Of a stretch of 64,000 bases of DNA, positions 9,358 to 20,474 are shown in pieces. Both the position numbers and the translations under genes were made by a program. The stretch lies in the NCBI RefSeq assembly GCF_026151205.1, contig NC_087077.1, forward strand, positions 1,736,001 to 1,800,000, written 5' to 3'. How positions within the stretch are numbered: position 1 is the first letter of the stretch; every line of letters begins with the position of its first letter. This stretch comes from Bolinopsis microptera. Its lineage: Eukaryota; Ctenophora; Tentaculata; Lobata; Bolinopsidae. The notes beneath the pieces were generated by a model. The model saw only the letters and a program-made list of their open reading frames with translations, made no database searches and was not told where the DNA came from.

Positions 9358-10704
9358 CTAACAAGCATGCATTTTCTGGTGGCGCAATAAACACGACTTA
9401 TAAGCTGTTGCATATGAACAATCTGGACATTTAAAAGGTTTCTCTTCTGAGTGAGTCGTCATATGCATTTTGAGGTTTGACTTCCGAACTGTTGCATATG
9501 AACAATCTGGACATTTAAATGGTTTCTCTTCTGAGTGAGTCTTCATATGTAAACTGAGGTGTGATTTTTGAACTGCTGCATACGAACAATCTGGACAGTT
9601 AAATGGTTTCTCTCCCGAGTGAGTCATTAAATGTACTTTGAGGTATGACTTATAAGCTGTTGCATATGAACAATCTGGACATTTATATGGTTTCTCTCCC
9701 GTGTGAGTAATCATATGTATTTTGAAAATTGACTTCCGACCTGTTGCATATGAACAATCTGGACATTTATATGGTTTCTCTTCTGAGTGAGTCGTCATAT
9801 GTATTTTGAGGTTTGACTTCCGACCTGTTGCATATGAACAATCTGGACATTTAAATGGTTTCTCTCCCGTGTGAGTAATTATATGTAATTTAAGGTTTGA
9901 TTCCCGAGCTGCTGCATACAAACAATCTGGGCATTTAAATAAGTTTTCTTCGGAATGAGTCTTTATTATATGATCTTTGAGGTGTGATTTATAAGCAGTT
10001 GCAAACAAACAATCTGTACATTTAAATGGTTTATCTCCCGAGTGAGTCATCATATGTACTCTGAGGTTTGATTTCTGAGATGTAGCATACAAACAATCTG
10101 GACATTTAAATGATTTCTCTCCGGAGTGAATTGTTACGTTATATTGAAGAGTAGCACGGATCTTTTCTTGAGGATTGCTATTTTCCAGAGGAATGCAAGC
10201 ACTGTCCGATCTATTCCTGATTGCAGTTCTTAAACCACTATTATTATCAGTATCATTTTGAAATTCATCGCATTCTGATCTTTTTCGTTTGTCAGAGTTT
10301 TCTACATGATCTTTTATATGTTTAATGAAACTATCCTCCTCTAGAATCTTTTCCCCACAAACTGAGCAGAGAAAGCCTCCAGACACTCCATTAATTTCAC
10401 TATGCTCCGTTTTTACTTCTGATTTAAGAACATCGTATTTATTTTCGACACAACAACCATCTTGTTCTGTAACATAACCATTTTCATGAACAGACCCTCC
10501 AGTAAATTCACTCAACAAACTTTGTTCCTCATCCTTTTCTAGTACTTGTAAGTCAGGCTGATAATGACGTTCCCTGACATGTTCAATAAAATACTTCTCA
10601 TAGAAAAGTTGTTCACCACATGCTGGACATAGAAAACCTCCAGTTTTGATTCTCAAATCCTCTTCTTCGGTCTTTATTTCGCTTTTAATGTGAGGACATG
10701 ACAT
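9358..10704 (-). CDS. C2H2 zinc-finger protein (copy E), 448 aa, intact
   Basis: This is the longest open member of the array. It has two degenerate N-terminal fingers, a basic KRKRSE patch and a Ser/Asn-rich linker. Nine classical C2H2 fingers follow (C-x2-C-x12-H-x3/4-H), most joined by THSGEKPF or THSEEKPF, ending in HQKMHAC. The aromatic residue usually seen four positions after the second Cys is mostly replaced by Thr or Ala. Position +2 of each helix is nearly always Ser while -1, +3 and +6 vary, so DNA specificity probably differs from its paralogues. The SUMO-type IKSE, IKTE and VKTE sites are kept. The ATG directly follows CTTCAG, as in all copies. The biological target is not known. 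Confidence 0.88.
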   Translation of the reverse strand: MSCPHIKSEIKTEEEDLRIKTGGFLCPACGEQLFYEKYFIEHVRERHYQPDLQVLEKDEEQSLLSEFTGGSVHENGYVTEQDGCCVENKYDVLKSEVKTEHSEINGVSGGFLCSVCGEKILEEDSFIKHIKDHVENSDKRKRSECDEFQNDTDNNSGLRTAIRNRSDSACIPLENSNPQEKIRATLQYNVTIHSGEKSFKCPDCLYATSQKSNLRVHMMTHSGDKPFKCTDCLFATAYKSHLKDHIIKTHSEENLFKCPDCLYAAARESNLKLHIITHTGEKPFKCPDCSYATGRKSNLKIHMTTHSEEKPYKCPDCSYATGRKSIFKIHMITHTGEKPYKCPDCSYATAYKSYLKVHLMTHSGEKPFNCPDCSYAAVQKSHLSLHMKTHSEEKPFKCPDCSYATVRKSNLKMHMTTHSEEKPFKCPDCSYATAYKSCLLRHQKMHAC

Positions 10705-11186
10705 CTGAAGAGTATTCTGGTTAAATTAATAAAATAATTCAAGAGGAAGTTAAAATCAGTAGTATTGTTATCATGAATCAGGAGTTCTGTGCATCTGTTT
10801 TGAATTTAGCGCTATATATAATAGTGTTTTACAGGATAAGTTTTTGATGCATGCATTTTGTCAGAAATGGAAGATATAAGTCAACATACATTATAATTAA
10901 GCTAAGAAAACAATTGCATTCCAGAAACTAAATTTATTAACATGGACATGAGAAATAATGTATAATTAAGGTCACATAATTAATGTTTCTGTAAACTATT
11001 TCGAATATAAATTATCATCAATTATAGATATTGTTACGTCATATCTATTATCTATATATCCTATTAGGCTACAAAATTGCGTCTAAGATGATATGAAAGT
11101 TTTTGAGTTTAACTTATTCGGCGAGTAATTCTCAAATTCATATATATCTAAATACGGAAAAGGATAGATTTAAATTGTAGAGTCTA
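10705..11186. repeat. Zinc-finger array spacer 5 (left part)
   Basis: Homologous to the spacer at 245-867 and interrupted at a TA (11185-11186) by the transposon that follows. The spacer resumes at 12471. Confidence 0.7.
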
Positions 11187-12470
11187 CGGGTATTTGCCTC
11201 ACAGAATGGCCAAAAAAAGGAAGGTCTCTCAAAATCACAAAACACACTTTATTCCAGTTTTTATCTCATAAGAAGCTAAGTTAACACTCATATTTTTCTT
11301 CCCGGGGGTTGATTTAATCTCATAACCATTTTTTCTTTGAGAAAAATTGGCCGGAAAATCTTCCTCCAAAAAAACATGCCTCACAGAATGGCCAAATCTG
11401 AATTTCTATAATTTTTTGATGGAGATACTTTTTAAATTTCTATCACCACACGTTGTTAGAAAACCTATTAAGGAATGGGGTAATAACCTAAAACTCACGA
11501 AAAAACTGAGCTGTGAAAAATTATTTCACAAAAAAGAAAAATTGCCTGACAAAATGGCCAAAAAAAAAAGAAAACGAGAAAATTTTATTTTTCTAAAACC
11601 TTTGGCTCTTGTTTCAGGCATGCTGCTGGTATTAATATGCCTTGTTAACACCCCCATATAGGTGAAATTTCTTAGAACTGAATAAAAAGGGCATAATTTT
11701 CCACACCAAAAATGGCCATTTTGTGTGGCGTTGTTCATATTCCCTGATTTCATGATTTATAACCTTCATTCGGCTGTAAAAACACTCCATCTGGGGTGTT
11801 TTGTATGATAAATAGCTTGTGAATACTTTAGACTTATTGTTTCATTGAATAAAAGGAGTTTTAAATTTTGGCCATTTTGTGAGGCATATTTTGGCCATTT
11901 TGTGAGGCATATTTTGGCCATTTTGTGAGGCGTTTAGCCATTTTAGCATTTTGTTTCTTCCTATATTGAACAATGTTCGTTTTGTTTGATGAATACTATT
12001 CTTTAAACATCTTCTGTCATACTGGTGCCAGAAGTTCTCACCAAAATGCAAACTTAGTTCAAAAATTTGAAAACAAATTTTGTGAGGCATATTTTGGCCA
12101 TTTTGTGAGGCGTGTAGCCATTTTAGCATTTTTTTCTTCCTATATTGAACAATGTTCGTTTTGTTTGATGAATACTATTCTTTGGACATCTTCTGTCATA
12201 CTGGTGCCAGAAGTTCTCACCAAAATGTAAACTTAGTTCAAAAATTTGAAAACAAATTTTTCAGTGCTCAAAATTTCTACATAAACAGTCATATTTATGC
12301 CAGAAAATGTGGTCCTAGTTAATGATTTCACCACAGGAAGTGTTGCCAGAAGACTTTTGTTTCATATGGTATCCACAAAACCTACCAGTCTCATATAAAA
12401 AATTAGTTACAAAAACATTTACAAATTTGGCCATTCTGTGAGGCTAGCCATTCTGTGAGGCATTTACCCG
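11187..12470. mobile_element. Non-autonomous TA-flanked DNA transposon, 1284 bp
   Basis: The ends are inverted repeats, CGGGTATTTGCCTCACAGAA on the left and the complement of a CGGGTAAATGCCTCACAGAA-type sequence on the right. They are flanked by TA on both sides; the uninterrupted spacer has a single TA there. The motif GCCTCACAGAATGGCC and its GCCTCACAAAATGGCC variant occur about ten times. They read inward in the left half (11196, 11379, 11543) and inverted in the right half (11707, 11868-11935, 12090, 12430-12462). A 180-bp direct duplication covers about 11938-12259. No transposase is present. TA duplication suggests a Tc1/mariner-type or other TA-targeting superfamily. Confidence 0.85.
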
Positions 12471-12615
12471 TAGATATTCATCATTTTTAAACAACACTTC
12501 AGATGATCAGATAATATGAATCATTTTAACACTTGAAACGACATCATAAAAGTTATACTATTTAATGCACATAATAAAAAAAATAGAATAACCCAGAATA
12601 AAGATTCTAATGATT
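12471..12615. repeat. Zinc-finger array spacer 5 (right part)
   Basis: Resumes the spacer homology after the transposon, down to the AATAAAGATTCTAATGATTC block adjoining the next stop codon. Confidence 0.7.
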
Positions 12616-13878
12616 CTAACAAGCATGCATTTTCTGGTGGCGTAGTAAATTCGACTTTTTAGCTGTTGCATATGAACAATCTGGACATTTAGATAGTTTC
12701 TCTTCTGAGTGAGTATTCATATGTAATTTGAGGTCTGATTTATAAGCTGTTGCATATGAACAATCTGGACATTTAAATGGTTTCTCTCCGGAGTGAATAA
12801 TCATATGTGCTTTGAGATATGATTTCCGAGCTGCTGTATACAAACAATCTGGACATTTAAATGGTTTCTCTCCAGAGTGAGTCTTTAGATGATAATTGAG
12901 ATGTGATTTCAGACCAGTTGTGTATGAACAATCTGGACATTTATATGGTTTCTCTTCTGAGTGAGTCGTCATATGCATTTTGAGGTTTGACTTCCGAACT
13001 GTTGCATATGAACAATCTGGACATTTAAATGGTTTCTCTCCTGAGTGAGTCTTCATATGTACTTTGAAGTCTGATTTCCGAGCTGCTGCATACAAACAAT
13101 CTGGGCATTTAAATAAGTTTTCTTCGGAATGAGTCTTTATTATATGATCTTTGAGGTGTGATTTATAAGCAGTTGCAAACAAACAATCTGTACATTTAAA
13201 TGGTTTATCTCCCGAGTGAGTCATCATATGCACTTTGAGGTTTGATTTCCGAGATGTAGCATACAAACAATCTGGACATTTAAATGATTTCTCTCCAGAG
13301 TGAATTGTTACGTTATATTGAAGAGTAGCACGGATCTTTTCTTGAGGATTGCTATTTTCCATAGGAATGCAAGCACTGTCCGATCTATTCCTGATTACAG
13401 TTCTTAAACCACTGTTATTATCAGTATTATTTTGAAATTCATCACATTCTGATCTTTTTCGTTTGTCAGAGTTTTCTACATGATCTTTTATATGTTTCAT
13501 GAAACTATCCTCCTCCAGAAACTTTTCCCCACAAACTGAGCAGAAAAAGCCTCCAGACACTCCATTAATTTCACTCTGCTCCGTTTTTACTTCTGATTTA
13601 AGAACATCATATTTATTTTCGACACAACAACCATCTTGTTCTGTAACATTACCCTTTTCATGAACAGACCCTCCAGTAAATTCACTCAACAAACTTTGTT
13701 CCTCATCCTTTTCTGGTACTTGTAGGTCAGGCTGATAATGACGTTCCCTGACATGTTCGATAAAATACTTCTCAGAGAAAAGTTGTTCACCACATGCTGG
13801 ACATAGAAAACCTCCAGTTTTGATTCTCAAATCCTCTTCTTTGGTCTTTATTTCGCTTTTAATGTGAGGACATGACAT
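12616..13878 (-). CDS. C2H2 zinc-finger protein (copy F), 420 aa, intact
   Basis: This open frame has the family layout. The two degenerate N-terminal fingers are each introduced by GGF(L/F)C, followed by a KRKRSE basic patch. Eight classical C2H2 fingers follow, ending HQKMHAC before TAG. The first three fingers are nearly identical to those of copy E, while later fingers differ in order and in contact residues, as expected from finger shuffling by unequal exchange. IKSE, IKTK (IKTE in the other copies) and VKTE lie at the N-terminus, so one SUMO-type site is altered here. It is inferred to be a nuclear DNA-binding protein. Its upstream flank resembles those of the other copies, so similar regulation is likely. 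Confidence 0.88.
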   Translation of the reverse strand: MSCPHIKSEIKTKEEDLRIKTGGFLCPACGEQLFSEKYFIEHVRERHYQPDLQVPEKDEEQSLLSEFTGGSVHEKGNVTEQDGCCVENKYDVLKSEVKTEQSEINGVSGGFFCSVCGEKFLEEDSFMKHIKDHVENSDKRKRSECDEFQNNTDNNSGLRTVIRNRSDSACIPMENSNPQEKIRATLQYNVTIHSGEKSFKCPDCLYATSRKSNLKVHMMTHSGDKPFKCTDCLFATAYKSHLKDHIIKTHSEENLFKCPDCLYAAARKSDFKVHMKTHSGEKPFKCPDCSYATVRKSNLKMHMTTHSEEKPYKCPDCSYTTGLKSHLNYHLKTHSGEKPFKCPDCLYTAARKSYLKAHMIIHSGEKPFKCPDCSYATAYKSDLKLHMNTHSEEKLSKCPDCSYATAKKSNLLRHQKMHAC

Positions 13879-14420
13879 CTGAAGAGTATTCTGGTTAGAT
13901 TAATAAAATAATTCAAGAGGAGGTTAAAATCAGCAGTAATGTTATCTTGAATCAGGAGTGCTGTGCATCTACTATAAATTTGGCACTATACAGTGTTTTA
14001 CGGGATAAGTTTATGATGGATGCATTTAGTCATAAATGGGAGATGTAAGTCAAAATACATTATAAATAAGCAAAAAAGACAATTGCATTCCAGAAACTAT
14101 ATTTATTAACATGGACATGAGAAATAATGTATAATCAAGGTCAAATAATTAATGTTTCTGTAAACTATTTCGTATATAAATTATCGTCAATTATAGATAT
14201 TGTTACGTCATAACTATTATATATATATACATCCTATTGGGCTACAAAATTGCGTCTAAGATGATATGAAAGTTTTTGAGTTTAACTTAATCGTCAAGTA
14301 ATTCCCAAATTCATATATCTAAACGCGGATAAGGATAGATTTAAATTGCAGAATCTATATATTCATCATTTTTAAAAAAACATTTCAGATGATCAGATAA
14401 AATTAAACATTTTAACACTT
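13879..14420. repeat. Zinc-finger array spacer 6 (left part)
   Basis: Homologous to the other spacers until about 14420, where a LINE has inserted. The spacer continues at about 19103 with TTGACACGACGTC. Confidence 0.7.
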
Positions 14421-14687
14421 AATAATAATAATAAAATTTGGTAGCTTAAACACAAACTCTAAGCCCAGTGGATAAACCACAAAACTTATGCTCTATTGTG
14501 TGAAACAAAGATACTAGATCAAGATAACTATAAAGGAGTGTATGCATAGGACATAAAAAGTTTTGGAACGAAGATGACATGCTTATGAAGCGAGCTAACA
14601 GTCTAATTGCTAATCAGTTCAAAAAGATCATGACATTAGGTTGCATCCTAAACAGTTTAAGCAAATAACATAAAGTTATATTGTCAA

Positions 14688-16547
14688 TTAATCGCTCAAG
14701 CCATAACTTTTCTTAAACAGGTGAGTATTTAATAATGTTTTGAACAGATCAACATCAGAACAAGTCTTAATTTCAATAGGTAGTTGGTTCCAGATTTTCG
14801 GAGCAACAGTCTGAAACGCTCTTGGGTGCGATCTTGTAGATCCGACAGCCTGTAGGTGTAAGGAGGAAGTTCTTCTGCTACTCGAACTAACAAATGTTAC
14901 TAGATCACACAGATATGCAGGAGCAACACCATTGACTGCTTTGAAAATCAGTAAACATAACTTAAACTCAATCCTTTCCTTCACCTTGAGCCAATGAAGG
15001 GATTTGAGCTTCTCCTCGACTGAGTCTCTCTTCTTTAATCCAAAAACCAGACGGCATGCTCGGTTCTGAATGTTCTGCAGCTGCGTAATTGAGGCTTGAT
15101 TACAACCATAGTAAAGCGCATTGCAGTAGTCAAGCGATGAGATTACAATTGCTTGAGTCAGTGTTCCCATCTGTTTGGTTGTGAGGAATGTTTTCATCTT
15201 AGCAAGGTCTCTTAGTTTCAGAAAACACGATGTTTTAAGTTGCTTGATTTGCTCACCAAAGTTTAGTTGAGAGTCGAGACAAAATCCGAGGTTCTTTGCA
15301 ACAGGTGACAGCCTGACACACGTCTCAGAGTTAACAAACACGCCCCCTATAGACAGCTGCTGGAGAACAAGCGGTGTCCCAAAAACAATAATCTCAGTTT
15401 TTCCTGCATTGAGCTGTAGATAATGTTTTTTCATCCAGTCATTAATTTCTTGGAAACATTTGGGAACATCGTTGATAAGGACGGTGGGCTCCTCGTTTGG
15501 CTTGAAACTTTTATACAGCTGATGATCGACGGCGTAACCCTGGATGGAGAAGTTCAAATCATGTGCTGCTGAGTACAAAGAGCGAATGTAGATGTTGAAC
15601 AGGACCGGACCCAGCACAGAGCCCTGTGGGACTCCAAACTTTATCACTATCTCATAAGATTCCTCATTTCCAACTTTAATCGTTTGACATCTACCTGTGA
15701 GGAAGCTGCTGAACCATTTCCAAGCTGTCCCTGTTATTCCCAACTCATTTCTGAGGATGTTCAGTAGTTTGCAGTGGTCAACTGTATCAAAAGCTGCGCT
15801 GAGATCTAGGAGAAGAACAACAGTTGCCTTGCTTTCTGTAGATGCAATGAGCAGATCGTTAACAACTCTCACAAGCAGAGTCTCGGTGCTGTGTTTTGAT
15901 TTGTATCCAGACTGCTGTGGGATGTTCAGGTTGTTGTTTTCTAGATGTTCATTTAGACGCCTGAGCACTACTCTTTCTATCAACTTGCCTACAAAACTAA
16001 GGTTAGATATTGGTCTGTAATTCTTGAGATTATCACTATCTAATCCCTGGCCCTTGATCAGGGGTGTGATATGAGCTAGTTTAGCGCCATCAATACTGCC
16101 AGAAGATAATGAAGCATTTACTATGTCAACTAAGACAGGTAGTAGAACCTCAAGGTTTTCTTTAAAGATGTTTGCAGGTAGAGGGTCAATTGAAGAAGAC
16201 TTGATCTCAGATGCCTTGATTATCTCCTCTAGTTCTTCTAGAGTAGTTGGAGAGAACTCAGCTAGTTTTTCTCCGCAGTAAGAGGGCGTTTGATCGTCAG
16301 ACTCCACATGATCAAAGTTATTACGTATTGCCTTTATTTTCTCCTGGAAATATACGTTAAAGTTTTCGACTGTGTCCTTGAGAGACTCCGACGAAGGCAA
16401 CACAATGCTTTTATCCCGATCAAGAAAGGTGTCCACAAATCTAAAAAGACTCCTAAGAAGATAGGAATGCTTTATGAATTCGACTTTTGAAAAACTCATG
16501 TTTCTTCCTGTCTGAGAGTTCTGTGCACTGCTCTCTGATTGATTCAT
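14688..16547 (-). pseudogene. LINE reverse transcriptase, catalytic Asp lost
   Basis: This is the reverse transcriptase part of the LINE ORF2. Fingers and palm motifs are clear: NYRPISNLSFVGKLIE, motif A DLSAAFDTVDH and motif B GVPQGSVLGPVLF. Motif C reads YAVD where active enzymes have YADD, so the first catalytic aspartate is Val. The C-terminal CR1/L2-type region (LDYCNALYYG, RRTSSLHLQ, NQLPIEIKT) is complete to the stop at 14688. The frame is offset from the endonuclease frame, which shows a frameshift near 16470-16490. Confidence 0.85.
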
Positions 16548-17544
16548 AGTGTGTCTTGTCAGTTAAAGATCCGGAGATTTTCCACTTTGTCTCGGCTTTT
16601 CTTCTTTGGCTTCTAAGTGCTTTATATTCACCATCGAACCAAGGGGCAGACTTACGTTCTTTGATTTCCTTTGTGAGGAGAGGAGCATGGTTATTCAGCA
16701 CAGTTAGGCACTTAGAGTTGTATAGGCTGATGCGGCTTTCAAATGACGGCATTTCAGCTTGTGATAGACCCTCAGGATCCATTACAGTAACCAATTCCTC
16801 AGCAAGATTATCCGCAAAACAATTTTTGTCAATTTCTTTGACATTTCTGAATGTGATAACTTTTTTCTTGTTGAGATTGCTTGCAACTGTTTTTGTGAGA
16901 CTAAAAGTAACCGGGAAATGGTCACAGTTTGGGAACATTTCCGAGGTGTTCGAGTCTACTGTGACACTCTTTGGATTGACTATCTGATGGGAGGAGATTA
17001 CAACATCCAGAATATGTCCTTTGTTGTGAGTTGGATCTCTCACGTATTGATGCAGTCCATAGCTGGCCAATACTTCAGTCAGTTTGGCCGTGTTTCTTGA
17101 TTTATGTTCATCCAAATGAATATTAAGATCACCACAGATTAAAAACTTCTTGTATTTCATGAATATGTTCCCAATAAACTCATCCAAATCTTCAAAAAAT
17201 ACATCAGTCAATGACCCTGGTCGGTAAACACAAGCACAGAGGACAGTATCACCCGATGAGTCCCGAAATTTGCCTAAAACTGCTTCAAACGTATCTCCAC
17301 ACTTATCAAACACAGGAGTAAGGTTCAAATCACTTGAATTGTAAATAATTCCAACTCCTCCGCCTCTGCATTTAGCGGAGTCTTTCCTGATGTAGTGAAT
17401 CAAGTTATAGCCGTAAGACTTGATGGTAGCAGTAACATCATTCTTCATGCTGGTGAGCCAAGTCTCAGTGACAAAAAGGACAGAGATTCTTTGGTCGATT
17501 ATAGATTCCATGATTGGTTGAATCTTATTATTGAGAGAAGTCAC
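16453..17544 (-). pseudogene. LINE AP-type endonuclease
   Basis: This region encodes the target-nicking APE endonuclease domain. Visible motifs are TETW (metal-binding Glu), RGGGVGI, VYRPGS, the GDLNIH active-site block, HILDVVI and the final CDHFPV with its catalytic Asp and His. The C-terminal part is the linker into the reverse transcriptase, reached only after a frameshift. The endonuclease catalytic residues themselves look intact. Confidence 0.85.
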
Positions 17545-18610
17545 ATTCCAGCAACAGCCAAGAATCTCTGTCGGAGAGGATTTCAGACCACTGCTTACAA
17601 GTTTTTTGAACTGTAGTAATTGATAGTTTTGCGGAGATGCTGCTGTTCAGCAACATAAGCTGGACATGTCCTATCAAATGCCGTGTGTGTGTCTCTTTCA
17701 TCCCGATACTTGCCCTTAGAGCAGTTAATGCAGCATGGGATAAGACTATTAGTTTTCTTTTCTGGACAATCTTCTGACGTATGATTCTTGGAACAATAAC
17801 CACAAATAGCTTTTTCTGATTCACACTCCGACCTGTAGTGTCCAAACCTTGGCATTTGTTGCATCGTTTTACATGAAATTGATCATAAACTTTGCAACTA
17901 AACGAACTGATGTATAGCCGATCTCCCTGTTGTTCTATGATTTTCCTAATATTGTTACTAACTCGTATAGTAGCTTGATGCTTGCTGCTGTTTTTGATCT
18001 GAGGTTTAACTTTTAGTACGGAAAATGTTTCACCCTGGGATTTTATTGCCTTAATGTTGGGGTGAGCTTGAAGGAGCAGGTCTTCTAGATCTTCTTCAGA
18101 ATAATTATCAGCAAGGTTAGCAACAGAGATTGTGGGCAAACGTTCTGGTGGCTGGTGCGTTTTTATTTCTGGAAGTTGCTGGGATACCTTCTTGACAAGA
18201 TTTTCCCTGTCAGCCGTTGTCGGACACACAACCACAATTTCCCCTTTCTTGTTGACATACCGTTTGTCAGCATGAATGGCGTTGTCTTTGATGATTTTGT
18301 CAACATCTTTGCGATCTTGAGCTTGATTTTCTGGTGTTTTGCTGGACATGATTAATACAGAGCGATATGAAGGGGCAACTGGTGCTGGAGATGAAGGAGA
18401 AGAAATTTCAGTTATGTCTGGAGATGTTTTCATATTCACAACTTTCATAAGTAAACCCTTCATGTCCTCCATAGATTGGGTCAGATTATCTACTCGCCTG
18501 TCAATCAGGTCGACTTTACTTTCGGCACTGACTGCGGAGTTTCTGTTCAGAGTGTGTCTTGCAGACATTACACACAAACGTAAAAGTCCCAAATCTGGAA
18601 CTGTTAACAC
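17528..18610 (-). pseudogene. LINE ORF1: coiled coil, RRM-like region and CCHC knuckles, frameshifted
   Basis: After a helical stretch with heptad character (VDLIDRRVDNLTQSMEDM) comes a region resembling an RNA-recognition fold (ISVANLADNYSEEDLEDLLL). Zinc knuckles follow (CNKCQ, then CGYCSKNHTSEDC and CCINC). One base is missing near 17850, so the later knuckles are read in the frame of 17595-17864. Such ORF1 proteins coat LINE RNA. This call covers both frames. Confidence 0.75.
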
Positions 18611-18992
18611 CCTTGGTTGCGTTTCTGTCGGAATATGCTTTAAAGAAAGTGCGAGGACAGATTACATCAGTGTTAATCCTATCTTTATCAGCATCTCGAC
18701 AAACAGCATGAAATGACGATTTACACAAAAAGCAGGTAAGAGCAGTGTCATTAGCTTGAGCATCATTACAGGTGTTACAAGTGCCGTCTTTGATGTAGGC
18801 AAACTGGTATTGAAGAGTGTTACCTTGTCGCTGTTGAGTACTTTCAGAGGATGTGGATGAGTTCAGGAAAGGTGTGAAACGTTGCGGGGATAACATATCT
18901 TCGCTAACATTCCCGTCAGTCTTTGGCGTAACATCCTGTAACGAGATTGAGGACCTGTTACCCTCATCATCAAAACCATCTTCTCCGATCAT
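18516..18992 (-). pseudogene. LINE ORF1 N-terminal part with PHD finger
   Basis: A Cys/His pattern of the PHD type is visible: CNTCNDAQ, CFLCKSSFHAVC and CNVC. A PHD finger followed by gag-like knuckles is known from some CR1-group LINEs. The frame ends at 18516 out of phase with the coiled-coil region, a further frameshift. Confidence 0.75.
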
Positions 18993-19189
18993 TGCGCACT
19001 TCTTTTACAAAGTGAAACGGTGCAAATCAGCAGAGTCAGTAGAGAATCAAAATTGAGTTCGGGGTCCTCAAATTATTTGTTATATAGTAGTGTTGAAAGT
19101 ATTTGACACGACGTCAAAAAAGTAATACTTTTCAATGCACAAAATGAAAAAAATAGAATATAACTCAGAATAAGGATTCTAGAATGATT

Positions 19190-20474
19190 CTTACTAGCAT
19201 GCATTTTCTGGTGGCGTAACAAATTCGACTTTTTAACTGCTGCGTACGTTCAATCTCCTGAGTGAGTCTTTATATGTAATTTGAGATATGATTTATTAGC
19301 TGTTGCAAACAAACAATCTGGACATTTAAATGGTTTCTCTCCCGAGTGAGTAATCATATCTGATTTAAGATGTGATTTCCGAGCTGCTGCATACAAACAA
19401 TCTGGGCATTTAAATGGTTTTTCTTCGGAATGAGTCTTTAGATGATCCAGAAGAGTATATTTCCGAGCAGCTGCGTATGAACAATCTGGACATTTAAATG
19501 GTTTCTCTCCTGAGTGAGTACTCATATGTGATTTAAGATGTGATTTCCGAGCTGCTGCATATAAACAATCTGGACATTTAAATGGTTTCTCTCTTAGAGG
19601 TGTGACTTATTAGCTGTTGCATACAAACAATCTGTACATTTAAATGGTTTATCTCCTGAGTGAGTCTTCATATGTGCTTTGAGATATGATTTATTAGCTG
19701 TTGCAAACAAACAATCTGGACATGTAAATGGTTTCTCTCCTGAGTGAGTCTTCATATGTGCTTTGAGGTTTGAATTATTAGCTGTTGCAAACAAACAATC
19801 TGGACATGTAAATGGTTTCTCTCCTGAGTGAGTCTTCATATGTGCTTTGAGATATGATTTATTAGCTGTGGCAAACAAACAATCTGGACATTTATATGGT
19901 TTCTCTCCCGAGTGAGTCTTTAAATGATCCAGAAGAGTATATTTCCGAGCAGCTGCGTATGAACAATCTGGACATTTAAATGGTTTCTCTCCTGAGTGAG
20001 TACTCATATCTTCATATGTGATTTAAGATGTGATTTCCGAGCTGCTGCATATAAACAATCTGGACATTTAAATGCTTTCTCTCCAGAGTGAGTCTTTAGA
20101 TGATCTTTGAGGTGTGAATTATTAAAAATTGACTTTATTTATTTATTTATTTATTTATTTATTAGCTGATGCATATGAACAATCTGGACATTTAAATGGT
20201 TTATTTCCCGAGTGAGTCTTTAAATGATCCAGAAGAGTATATTTCCGAGCAGCTGCGTATGAACAATCTGGACATTTAAATGGTTTCTCTCCTGAGTGAG
20301 TACTCATATGTGATTTAAGATGTGATTTCCGAGCTGCTGCATATAAACAATCTGGACATTTAAATGGTTTCTCTCCAGAGTGAGTCTTTAGATGATCTTT
20401 GAGGTGTGAATTATTAGCTGATGCATATGAACAATCTGGACATTGAAATAGTTTCTCTCCCGAGTGAGTAATCA
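19190..20474 (-). pseudogene. Zinc-finger gene (copy G), 3' finger array, broken
   Basis: Three short open stretches (19250-19525, 19594-20007, 20155-20475) encode C2H2 fingers of the family in different frames, with the family C-terminal sequence decayed near 19200. Finger blocks are recently duplicated: the 19430-19580 and 19930-20080 segments are almost identical. A 36-bp LINE tail (20125-20160) and small indels near 19250, 19590 and 20010 break the frame. The gene's 5' half lies at 24986-25842, separated by 4.5 kb of inserted retroelements. Confidence 0.85.
20125..20160 (+). mobile_element. 36-bp LINE 3' tail insertion
   Basis: The inserted piece reads AAAATTGACT followed by (TTAT)n and is flanked by ATTA on both sides (20121-20124, 20161-20164). 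The same tail ends the minus-strand LINE at 26418-29718, where it reads TAAAAATTGACTTTATTT. This appears to be an insertion truncated almost to nothing at its 5' end. Confidence 0.7.

Larger units (their letters stand above)
14421..19102 (-). mobile_element. CR1/L2-like LINE, near full length, inactivated
   Basis: A 4.7-kb non-LTR retrotransposon in the minus orientation interrupts spacer 6. Its 3' end (14421-14438) is an (ATT)n tail. Its 5' end is a 38-base leader (19065-19102) that is identical, in the same sense, to the start of the other LINE at 32977. In element order it encodes a PHD finger, a coiled coil, an RRM-like stretch, CCHC knuckles, an AP endonuclease and a reverse transcriptase. 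At least three frameshifts and a catalytic mutation make this copy dead. Confidence 0.85.

Noticed and set aside
11347-12230. Open frames of 75-104 codons within the TA-flanked transposon
   Set aside because: They follow the repeated GCCTCACAAAATGGCC units on both strands, lack any domain and overlap one another.
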